In this document: positions 1-8,577 of the stretch, piece after piece
How positions within the stretch are numbered: position 1 is the first letter of the stretch
Layout: the number at the start of each line of letters is the position of its first letter
Source: Aphrocallistes beatrix
Taxonomy: Eukaryota; Porifera; Hexactinellida; Sceptrulophora; Aphrocallistidae
Length of the DNA stretch: 64,000 bases
NCBI GenBank assembly: GCA_963281255.1
Contig: OY725501.1
Location: 1,899,674 to 1,963,673, forward strand
Reading direction: 5' to 3'
The notes under the pieces: generated by a model
What the model was told of the DNA's origin: nothing
The model's database searches: none
What the model saw: only the letters and a program-made list of their open reading frames with translations
Program-made: the position numbers and the translations under genes

Positions 1-13
1 GAGTAGTATTCAC

Positions 14-400
14 TCAGGTGAACCGATCACTCTGCCTTGAAGATTTGCTACTTCGGTAGTAATTCAGATAGGTGGAGTGGTTTGGCTCCCTGAGGTGAAC
101 CGATCACTCTGCATTGAAGATTTGCTACTTCGGTCGTAATTCAGAAAAGTGGAATGGTAGGGTTCCCTCAGGTGAATCGATTACTCTGCATTGAAGATTT
201 GTTACTTCGGTAGTAATTCAGATAAGTGGAGTGGTAGGGTTCCCTCAGGTGAATCGATCACTCTGCATTGAAGATTTGCTACTTCGGTAGTAATTCAGAT
301 AAGTGGAATGGTAGGGTTCCCTCAGGTGAATCGATCACTCTGCATTGAAGATTTGCTACTTCGGTAGTAATTCAGATAAGTGGAGTGGTAGGGTTCCCAC
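14..400. repeat. 77-bp tandem satellite, five copies
   Basis: The motif GGTGAAYCGATCACTCTG recurs at 17, 94, 171, 248 and 325, an exact 77-bp period. Copies differ by only a few substitutions. The array may continue to the left of the window. No coding potential is evident. Confidence 0.95.
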
Positions 401-672
401 AATGGGATTAATTACATTATCTTGAAACTATTCTACTGAGGTAGTATTTGTTGAAAGTGTTGTACTAATCCCTTCTATGGTAGTTGCAATTAGTTTGTTC
501 GATGCTATGTATCTACTTTAGTAGTGCATATTATTAGCTTGCTTTTTGTGGCCACTATAGTGCACATGTGATAGTAACTATAGAATTGATATTTCTATTA
601 GCAAATATCTGAAGGTTTGATTTGCTTGGCTCCCTTTTGCGTAAGCAAGGGAATTATTGAGTTAACTAAAGT
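401..672. other. AT-rich non-coding stretch
   Basis: No open frame, repeat hallmark or RNA gene seen. It lies between the satellite and two hairpin structures. Confidence 0.5.
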
Positions 673-800
673 GTAGAAATCATTTCAATATGATTTCTAC
701 CCCCCGTGAATGGATCGATAAATTCGGGGAAAGGTACAGAGTGTGTCCCAAGTGCACTCCTCTTAATATAATTAAGAGAACCCTGAGGGACAGAATTTAT
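673..800. other. two adjacent potential RNA/DNA hairpin structures
   Basis: A perfect 10-bp stem pairs 673-682 with 691-700 around an 8-nt loop. Next to it a longer structure stacks three stems: 718-725 with 793-800, 744-749 with 787-792 (contiguous on the 3' arm), and 760-767 with 771-778. The pairing is seen in the sequence; any function, such as a structured leader for the gene downstream, is inference. Confidence 0.45.
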
Positions 801-977
801 AAGGAAACCTTACACTGTTTGTGGACAACTGCTTAAATCATACAGTATACAACCAAAAGAATGGATAAATTAAACTTTAATTATAACTATCATACAATCA
901 ATTAGAACTCAGTCATTTACGAGAAAAGATTTGACTGACAAGTTTATTCATTTCTCAAATTCTTATAATAACATTAG

Positions 978-1728
978 ATGTCTAAATCAAAAGTGAGGAG
1001 GAGGAGGAGGAGGAGGAGGAGGAGGAGGAGGAGGAGGAGGAGGAGGAGGAGGAGGAGGGGAAAGAAGAACAATGCTAAAGCCTGGACATGTACGTCCAGA
1101 CTGATTACAATTGTCGACAGATTAGTAAGTATCTTATTAAATAAAGTCAATCAATTTGCGTCTTTTTTATTGTTATTTTTGTAGACGCAAATGGAAAAAC
1201 AAAACAAAGTAAGTTTTAAAAATACTTTTTTTGAAAAAAAATAATGTCAGATTTGATTATTTCTTATACTATTTCTAATAATTTCTCTAGGATCAAAGGA
1301 AGCAGAAACGTAAGTTAAAAGTATTTTTATTAGTTGAATGAAAAATTCATTGTGATTACTAATCTTAATAAAATTTTCTAGATCCCAGGGGAGAAAAGAG
1401 GGAAAAGCGGGCCCCCGCCCCCAAATCCAACACCCAACCTGCACCCATAATGGACCGGGCAACAAGTCCAGTCCACTCAATGGACCGGGAAACAAGCCCG
1501 GTCCCCATAATGGACCCGGCATCACCGGTTGTTAGCAAGTAAGTTAAAATAACCTCAACCCCTTAGATTGGTATCTAGATATCTACCTTTATTTATCTAA
1601 TTATATTATATCTCAAGGCCTCGCAAGAAGAAGGGAAAAAAAGTAAGTAATTTCTAAAAGCTTCGGATAATTAGCTTATATCATTACTTTTTAATGTATG
1701 TAATTGAATTCAGAAATTATTTAGATAA
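978..1728 (+). CDS. candidate spliced gene: poly-Arg, Lys-rich short protein with micro-exons
   Basis: Five exon segments join in frame: 978-1124, 1185-1208, 1291-1309, 1382-1538 and 1618-1642. A sixth segment after the AG at 1713 reads four codons and then TAA. Every intron starts GTAAGT, ends in AG and is about 60-82 bp. Phases agree (0, 0, 1, 0, 0) and the joined frame of about 128 codons has no internal stop. The protein has about 21 consecutive Arg near the N-terminus, a middle part with three decapeptide repeats of the type MDRxTSPV, and a basic KPRKKKGKK tail. It would be disordered and perhaps nucleolar or nucleic-acid binding. An AG directly before the ATG at 978 means this could also be an internal exon. 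No known family is recognised. The structure is seen; expression is inferred. Confidence 0.5.
995..1058 (+). repeat. (AGG)n microsatellite coding poly-Arg
   Basis: About 21 perfect AGG triplets lie inside the first exon of the candidate spliced gene and encode its arginine tract. Confidence 0.95.
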
Positions 1729-1974
1729 CACTTTCTTTAAAATGCTGAGTATTATGAATATAAATTTCATATCAATATTTCTTCTGAGCATAAGAAAAAT
1801 AAACAATGAAATGTAAGTTGTAGATCTACTACAAAAATTAAGCTTCCATCGAATGTTTGACATGTATAATTTGAAATAAAATATGAGTTGTTGATAGTCA
1901 AGCCTTACCCAAATATACACATTTTAATTATTCGACTTTCAATTATTATTCTCTCTTTTAGATTCTTACATATA
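1729..1974. other. AT-rich flank, no gene seen
   Basis: Lies between the candidate gene and the pogo-like MITE. Nothing recognisable. Confidence 0.4.
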
Positions 1975-2849
1975 CAGTCGAACCTGCTATAACGGCCACT
2001 CTGTATAACGGTCACCTGTCTATAGCGGTCACCATTGAACAGTCCCGTCCGAAATTCCATAATAGTGACCCTGTGTATAGCGGTCACCTGCTCAACGCGG
2101 CCAGCGGCCACCCATTTGCAGTCCCTTACTGATCCAAAAACTGTGTTTAACGGCCATCATCTGTCTATAACAGGGTTGGCAGGTTTTGTCCACTTGGACA
2201 AAACCTAGTGATTTTAACCAGGTTAAAACCGTCCTGTCCAAAACCTCTTGGGTGGACAAAACTGGACAAAACCTCAAAATTTAATTTAATTCATAAATTC
2301 ACAGTTATATCGAAGTTTTGTCCAAGTTTTGTCCAGGTTTTGTCCAAGTGTTGTTCGTGGCTTCCATGATAAATCGAATACAAAATATAGTTATAGTAAT
2401 AAACAGGAGTTAGCAAGAAAATCCATTCATTGTCCTCACTCTCTTTCCATCTTAAACTGTTTCGTACCCACTGCAATGATTTACAGTTTCCATTAGGTTT
2501 TGTCCAGTTTTGTCCGGTTTTAACCGGTTAAAACCAGGTTTTGTCCACTGCCCTGTCCAAAACCTGTTTTGGACGGACAAAACCCAACCCTGGTCTATAA
2601 TGGTGACTACCTGTCTATAACGACCATCACCTTTTTCGCCTTTTATGTGTTTATGAAAGAACCTGTTACGAAATATAAACAAGTTTCATTATATTACTTC
2701 AAGTAATAGATTTCTAAAAGTTTGATATTCATTTCACTACGTTGATACCTTTTGGGGATTAAGACAATCACCTGTATATAACGGCCACCTGTGTATAACG
2801 GCCAATTTTGTCCAGTCCCTTGGGTGGCCGTTATATACAGGTTCCACTG
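1975..2849. mobile_element. pogo/Tigger-like MITE with TIRs and subterminal iterons, split by a hAT-like insertion
   Basis: Ends are CAGTCGAACCTGCTATAACG and, on the other strand, CAGTGGAACCTGTATATAAC. TA flanks both sides (1973-1974 and 2850-2851), as expected for the Tc1/mariner/pogo superfamily. The interior repeats a ~20-bp unit containing ATAACGGYCACC several times in both orientations, probably degenerate transposase-binding iterons. A 422-bp element sits inside at 2171-2592. A sister copy lies at 49109-49544 in the opposite orientation. No transposase is encoded. Confidence 0.85.
2171..2592. mobile_element. hAT-like non-autonomous element with 8-bp TSD
   Basis: Begins CAGGGTTGGCAGG and ends CCAACCCTG, with an 8-bp target duplication GTCTATAA at 2163-2170 and 2593-2600. 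An 8-bp TSD with CAGGG termini fits the hAT superfamily. The interior has multiple copies of a motif around GGTTTTGTCCA in both orientations. It is inserted in the pogo-like MITE. Confidence 0.85.
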
Positions 2850-3222
2850 TATATATGAGATTGAAACATCCACAGTTATCTTTCATTACTTTGGGTTAGT
2901 AGGGAAACTAAAGAATGTTCAAGGGAAGTATATTTACATTTTAAAACTGAAGTATTTTATGATACATTGAATCAGTTAGAATAAATAATATATTAGTCAA
3001 TTTAACTCTCATATACTTTTTTTTTAAGGTTAGATATCTCTGATGCTTGATGTATTTATACAAACACGTGGAATGAGAAGATTTGTATGAAGATGGAATA
3101 TACATTTTTTATGATAACAATCAGATGTTTATTAACTTTAGAGAGTGTATATATACTGTTTCTTTTGACTAATGACTGAAATTTGATGAATATCTTTACA
3201 CATTTGAAATAATGAATAATTA
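2850..3222. other. AT-rich intergenic stretch
   Basis: No gene or repeat boundary recognised between the MITE and the hairpin at 3223. Confidence 0.4.
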
Positions 3223-3274
3223 ATACAATCAATGTACTCATGAATGTTGAAATTCATGAGTACATTGATTGTAT
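3223..3274. repeat. perfect 23-bp inverted repeat
   Basis: 3223-3245 is the exact reverse complement of 3252-3274, with a 6-nt loop. The perfect match implies recent origin or constraint. It could be a small foldback or a miRNA-like stem; there is no evidence for either. Confidence 0.9.
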
Positions 3275-3450
3275 ATACATTTTCAATTACTATAACGAAT
3301 TTTAAAAAAGTCCAGCGAAGCAAGTTCTAAAACAGACAAAATGTCGACTATTTCTGAAATATTTTAAATAATATATAAGTTGTAATAAAAATAAAAAATT
3401 TGAGGTACATTCAAAATATTTTCCAATATGAACACTAATAAATAATGAAC

Positions 3451-3631
3451 CATAGGCACCCAAAGGGCGCCTCATGCGGACACGAAGTGTTCGCTGCCCG
3501 CGCAGTGCAAGCAAGCGAATCTCCCTTTAATCAATGAAACCACAGGCGCCCAAAGGGCGCCTCCGGCGGACACAAAGTGTCCGCCAGCCGTGCAGCGCAA
3601 GCAAGCGATATATTTTAAAACTAAGATGGAC
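3451..3631 (+). mobile_element. Helitron-like 3' end, two tandem truncated pieces
   Basis: The GC-rich 3' module of the family (GGCGCC box, then the GGCGGACAC...GTGTCCGCC hairpin, then GCAAGCAAGCG) occurs twice in direct orientation, ending near 3519 and 3608. A body fragment follows and is interrupted at 3631 by the P element. The rest of that copy resumes at 7204. Confidence 0.8.
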
Positions 3632-4067
3632 CATAGCCTACTTAATATAAGGCCTGACAGTAAATGTACCATGGATGAACAACAAGATGGGAAATTTTAT
3701 TTTCTATAATCCAGTGAAATTAAGTTATTAAGTTAACCATGCATCTCTAATACTCCCAAACATTACTGCCCTGTTACCCTGTGGTTAAAATTATCATGTA
3801 TAGTGAGAATGGTGATTGGATATCATAATTTAATATTAATAGTACATACAAACTGTACATTCTATAATATAATTAGTAGAAATACAACACACAACAGAAA
3901 TAATAGCTTTCTTTCTCATCCTCTCTCCTCACCCGGACTCTTGCTAGCACTAACACACATTCTGTTTATAATAGATGAATCAAAGGCACCAAGAAACTAC
4001 ATATAGAAATAAGAATTAACAAAGTAATACAAATAAACAAGTAGGAAATACAGAAGTAAACTAATAA

Positions 4068-6116
4068 TTAAGAAAATTTCTTTAATTTACGTTTTTCTAC
4101 AACCTTCGAAAGGACCTGAGAATTATAATTCTTGACTTTATTTGCGAGAAAGCAATTCGATGAGGTAAAGACAAGTTTCTGTAAGATGCTCCAATTGAAT
4201 ACTTCACAGTTAACACAATAAGACTTCCAAATATTAGTATCACGAATATCACTATCTTCCAAGTACATCAATGTGAGTTCAACTAATATTTTTCTAGAAG
4301 GTCCACTTACTAGCTTTGCCAACAGCTCTTTATCATTTTCGATGGCATAAAATGTCTTCCATAAAACAAGAATAGAATTCAAAACAGGTTCAGATGGGTA
4401 CTTAAGTCCGCCACGGTCCGTTAACTGCAGAAGTTTAAACTCAGAATCCGAGGCTAAATCAAGAAGAAATTCTTTATCAACTGTAAACAGATTAAGACAG
4501 ATATGACATGGTTTTGATGATTTTAGATATTGATGGACAGAATAGCCTGCAATAAAGGCCAATGATTGAAGCACCTGTTGACTGCATTCAATGGTTGATA
4601 GATCGGGAATTTCATCAAGAAATGGCTCTAAATCGAATTCAACATCACTAGTGGAATAAGGAGAAGAAAAGGATTTGACAAATGACTGAATTGATGGCAA
4701 ACAAGAGTCTTGTCGGTCAGCAAATATATTTAATATGCTAGACAGTTTGAGTCGACGCTCGGTTTCGAGAATTTGAAGATAGGAGACATGGTAATTAGAA
4801 CCCGACATCATACGATATAGCCCAAAGTGGTGTTCCAATGGATCTGTTTGTAAAAAGGAGGATAACATATAGGAAAACCCACAAGAGTTAGTCAGATGGT
4901 TAGCAATTTGTGGTAGTGCAATACAAGCATGCCTAAAACTAGTGTATGTTTGTTTACTCAATTTTCCAATTTTTCCTGGTAGAGCTTGCCAGGCATCTAA
5001 CCAGAAAACTACACGAGTCAAGAATAAAAACCGTTCGTCATTAAAAGTCAAAGGTTCAGAGAAATGATCGTTCAATCGTATTCCTTTAAATGGTGTATTA
5101 ACGTTAAATAATCTCCAAACAGTCAGAAGGATGTTAACAAACTCCGGTGTATTATTTCTAAATTCTGGGGTACGCAATCCGTTCTGGATGGTTAGTGCAG
5201 AAAGAGTTAATTCGTTAACGACTTTCATCACCAGTTTTACATTTTGACGCTCTATGCTAGATGGAAAGCATGCTTTCATAGTCAAATGAGGTGCTAACTT
5301 GGCTAAACTTGCTCTTTCAGAATTATATAATTGACGTACATCTTGAAAGGATGCACTTCCAAATTTAAGTGGATAATCGGTATAATCAACTTTAAAATTT
5401 ACCAGATTCGGAAAATGAAACGTTTTATCATAATCTTTTTGGTTTAACCAGTTATTACGGATACTTTTTAATAAATGAACAAAGTCAAATGTTAGAAAGA
5501 GAACTCTACTGCTGTCAAATGGGTGAGGTACATTAGTCTCTAACTTTCCATTCGAAGAAAATAGTTTAAACAAATTCACATTTAAAGGATAATTATCAGT
5601 TGAAATGACTTGCACCCTTAGATCGCAATGCTCGATATCGATTATGCAAGATTTTATGATTGGGAATATAGTTTCAGCAGAGATGGATGCACAAGGTATT
5701 AAGCGAGAGATACAAGACCATTTTTTATGTAAACTGGACACCATAACAGCGAATACAGTTCTCGTTGGATCATCAGGAGTTAAATTAGGACCAAATATTT
5801 TCCCCCCTTTATATGAAATATCAGATCTAACGTGAATTTCATCAATTTGAACAATAACATTTCTTTCCCTTGGACTAAAGCAAGAAGTGGCCTGGAGAAG
5901 ATATGCACAGAAATCGTTTTCAAGACCAAAAGAAGCATACAATTTTTCTAATGTATGAACATGAGGAAGAGATATACAGTTTAAACTCTGAAGATACTTA
6001 TAACAAGCAGGAGATATCAGATTCGTCTTAATAGCCATGATTTGTGTTATAATATTGTATCGTAGTCTATTCTTGGGGATAAATGTATTCTCTAATTGAC
6101 AGAGGATGAATTGCAA
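4068..6116 (-). CDS. P-element transposase, RNase H-like catalytic part
   Basis: A 682-codon frame. It matches the P/THAP9 transposase core: IDEIHVRSD near residues 91-99 (first acidic site), VISTDNYPLN near 170-179, FDFVHLLKSIRNN near 210-222, and QTDPLEHHFGLYRMMSG near 423-438 carrying the late acidic residue. The frame is the continuation of the THAP ORF upstream. Reading back past its first Met gives an in-frame stretch to about 6200 (AKEHIKEVINDLLHHNEL), so the annotated start is not the true one. It would cut and paste DNA in the nucleus. The full protein would be about 950 residues, similar to THAP9-type proteins. Only the frame break near 6200 prevents a continuous gene. Confidence 0.9.
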   Translation of the reverse strand: MQFILCQLENTFIPKNRLRYNIITQIMAIKTNLISPACYKYLQSLNCISLPHVHTLEKLYASFGLENDFCAYLLQATSCFSPRERNVIVQIDEIHVRSDISYKGGKIFGPNLTPDDPTRTVFAVMVSSLHKKWSCISRLIPCASISAETIFPIIKSCIIDIEHCDLRVQVISTDNYPLNVNLFKLFSSNGKLETNVPHPFDSSRVLFLTFDFVHLLKSIRNNWLNQKDYDKTFHFPNLVNFKVDYTDYPLKFGSASFQDVRQLYNSERASLAKLAPHLTMKACFPSSIERQNVKLVMKVVNELTLSALTIQNGLRTPEFRNNTPEFVNILLTVWRLFNVNTPFKGIRLNDHFSEPLTFNDERFLFLTRVVFWLDAWQALPGKIGKLSKQTYTSFRHACIALPQIANHLTNSCGFSYMLSSFLQTDPLEHHFGLYRMMSGSNYHVSYLQILETERRLKLSSILNIFADRQDSCLPSIQSFVKSFSSPYSTSDVEFDLEPFLDEIPDLSTIECSQQVLQSLAFIAGYSVHQYLKSSKPCHICLNLFTVDKEFLLDLASDSEFKLLQLTDRGGLKYPSEPVLNSILVLWKTFYAIENDKELLAKLVSGPSRKILVELTLMYLEDSDIRDTNIWKSYCVNCEVFNWSILQKLVFTSSNCFLANKVKNYNSQVLSKVVEKRKLKKFS

Positions 6117-6121
6117 ACGCG

Positions 6122-6928
6122 CTAATTCTGAGTTATCACTATCAAGTTCATTATGATGAAGTAAATCATTGATGACCTCCTTAATATGCTCTTTGGCTCG
6201 GGGTATATGAAATGATTGGTGTTTTTGGAATTAGAATCGTGTTCTAAAGCAAGTTCCTGCAAAACAGATTCAATTTGTCGGATGTCATTAATTGCAGCAA
6301 TAGAAACGGGAATGTTTTGCCCATGAAAATAGGCTGAGGTAGATAGATAGGAATTGATTTCAAGGTACAAATTCACAGACATATTTCTTTCAGTCATCTT
6401 AGCAAGAGCGAACGTGATGTTATTTTCATCACGAAACCATAAAAACCAACTATTAGGTAGTGAAATCAAGGTTAACTTATCTTTCAGGTCTTTTAGAGAG
6501 TTGACGATGAACTTCCTTTTCTCCTCACTTTCGGATCTCAAACTAAGTTGCAGGGTTTGGTTCATCAAATCATCTTCCTTTTCATCGTATGACAAGCGAG
6601 TCCGTTTACTAGATTTAGTTGAGTAGTAAGCTGGACAGCCAGGTAGTAGACTTGGAACAGTACCTTCCTTTAGCATTGGCTTCACGCGCGGTACTTCAGT
6701 GAAAGTACCATCTCCTTTTGGTACTTTGAAAGTGGAGTCTATGTCTTCTTTCTGGAAATGCTTGATGCATACATAAACAGCCTTGAGGTTACCTATATCC
6801 TCACGATGTAGAGCACGTGTCCAGGCATATTTCAGATCAGGTGGACTTTCAGGCATCTTGAATACTGGAACCCGATCACCAACGTTGTAGTTACTCTTGC
6901 ATCCAGGGACAGAACAAGAGTTCGGCAT
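6122..6928 (-). CDS. P-element THAP domain and N-terminal half
   Basis: Starts MPNSCSVPGCKSNY and shows a C2CH THAP zinc finger: C5 and C10, then CIKHF near residues 54-58, with a C-terminal VPSLLPGCP motif around 90-100. The THAP domain binds the transposon ends. About 30 codons before its stop the frame diverges. Moving one base into the adjacent frame near 6200 reads straight into the transposase ORF, so either a one-base deletion or a small unspliced intron separates them. Residues after about 239 are probably out of frame. Confidence 0.9.
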   Translation of the reverse strand: MPNSCSVPGCKSNYNVGDRVPVFKMPESPPDLKYAWTRALHREDIGNLKAVYVCIKHFQKEDIDSTFKVPKGDGTFTEVPRVKPMLKEGTVPSLLPGCPAYYSTKSSKRTRLSYDEKEDDLMNQTLQLSLRSESEEKRKFIVNSLKDLKDKLTLISLPNSWFLWFRDENNITFALAKMTERNMSVNLYLEINSYLSTSAYFHGQNIPVSIAAINDIRQIESVLQELALEHDSNSKNTNHFIYPEPKSILRRSSMIYFIIMNLIVITQN

Positions 6929-7203
6929 GTCGAAATGAGTTGGAATGAGTCGGGATGAGAGAAGCTAATATTAATTAAAAGCAGAGAGAGAATAAAAGTA
7001 AGCGAATGGTATGCGTAATATAATAGTTTTGAATAATGTGATCAAAATAGTATTCATTCAAATAATATTTACAATAAATATGGTTCATTATTATAATATT
7101 TTCGATATTAAATATTATGGTTTGATAACTATAACCATCTTGTCCTTCATCCTTGGTCCATAATTTTTAAGTTACTGTCAGGCCTTATATTAAGTAGGCT
7201 ATG

Positions 7204-7331
7204 GATGGACATATTTAGAGATGATATATCCCGTTTAATTAACCAATGTCACCTCCACGGCGACCGAAGGGAGCATCCGCGGACACGAAGTGCCCGCCAG
7301 CCTCGCAGCGCAAGCAAGCGAAGCGCGCTTG
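7204..7331 (+). mobile_element. Helitron-like copy, 3' remainder after P insertion
   Basis: Continues the body from 3631 (ATATTTAGAGATG onwards) through the GC-rich hairpin to the terminal GCGCGCTTG, followed by T. Confidence 0.85.
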
Positions 7332-7787
7332 TAAACATTAATTTTAATAGTAGGGATGTATATAGAATCAGAATTTTCTTATGCATTCGTATATTTCTCA
7401 GCCCTTTCTATACGGACATACTTATACGTCAACAGCTTTGTAATAATACGTACGCAGTATACAATCCAGTAATTCGGTTTGATTTAACCAAATTTTCGAA
7501 GGTTTAGTTCGCATCCTGGTTTAATTTATTAAACCCCTATTTAAAATGAGTTACCCAAGTTGAATTCCAATTTAACAATATTTCACAACCTTGGTGGAAG
7601 TGGTGGTGTACAGTGGTTTATTGACAGGGAGTTGGTCAATTTTTTCACCTCTTCTGATCTGCAAAAAAACGTAGAATTATAATTATAATACAGATTATAC
7701 TACAGTTGGATGGCTAAATATAGTTTGAGAAATTTCGTGGTTTCAAAATCATGCATCATTTCAAACTCATGTTACTCGTTTGATTTA
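7332..7787. other. unassigned stretch
   Basis: No gene recognised. It lies between the Helitron-like end and the Chapaev-like transposon. Confidence 0.4.
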
Positions 7788-7791
7788 TATC

Positions 7792-8448
7792 CACTACCTG
7801 AAAAATGAAGTTTCAATCCTTTGGAGAGACACCAATGAATTATGTTAATTTTTAGATAGAAAAAAATTTCATCGATCGTTTAAATCATTTGGTCTAGTTA
7901 TACTACCCTCCGTCTGGGCTCAGAAACCTCTAAAAATTATACTTTAATCCTTTTTTAAAACAATTTGTCAACCGAAATAATGCCATTGTTTGATCTAGTG
8001 TGCGACATAAATGATGTTTAATATCATGGTAACTGTAGATTTGTCAAAGTACAAAGGGTTTCTGAATTAGGGACTTGACTTTTCGATTTTCCACAATACT
8101 CAGTAGAAATTTGTCTAATTTGTCCACAAAGCCTTTCTCTAGCATATTTTGCATATTTAAACGCAATCATTTTATTATATCGTATAGACCAATCATGATT
8201 TATAGTTATAGATTAATTTAAAACCTTCTAATATGTTTACTTCAAGTAATAGTAACTATTCGCATGGTGTCGGACATGATAGTTCTCCTCCCCTTTTTTA
8301 GAATTTGTTTAACTTTCATTATACATATATACTATTTGGTGTATATCCAGTTAATGTTGCAATTACTATTTTTTTTAAATTATTTGTTCGTTGCTTCGTT
8401 TCTTTATCCATTTTTAACTCGAAAGTCACAAGTCTTAAAAGCAAGGTA
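7792..8448. repeat. left long TIR of Chapaev-like transposon
   Basis: Reverse complement of 11117-11754 with small indels and scattered substitutions. Confidence 0.88.
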
Positions 8449-8577
8449 ATATATAGTATGCCCATGGTATCAAACATAATATTTTATTTTCAGAATTTAA
8501 TTTCCTTTTTTTATTCTACTATTGATCAAAGAAATGTTAAATTGATATGAATATACGTACATATAATCACTGATTAC

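Larger units (their letters stand above)
3632..7203 (-). mobile_element. P-superfamily DNA transposon, near complete
   Basis: A 3572-bp element. Both ends read CATAGCCTACTTAATATAAG inward, and the TIR stays perfect for 32 bp. The flanks duplicate GATGGAC (3625-3631 and 7204-7210), or 8 bp with one mismatch, matching P-element behaviour. It encodes a THAP protein followed by a P-type transposase on the minus strand. It interrupts a Helitron-like copy. The 3' non-coding part is 3664-4067. Confidence 0.92.

Noticed and set aside
14..400. Spaced repeats resembling a CRISPR array
   Set aside because: The whole 77-bp unit is conserved, with no variable spacers, and the setting is eukaryotic; it is a satellite.
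1247..1525. 92-codon Pro/Gly-rich minus-strand frame
   Set aside because: It is the antisense of exon 4 and its introns in the spliced candidate gene; splice signals favour the plus strand.
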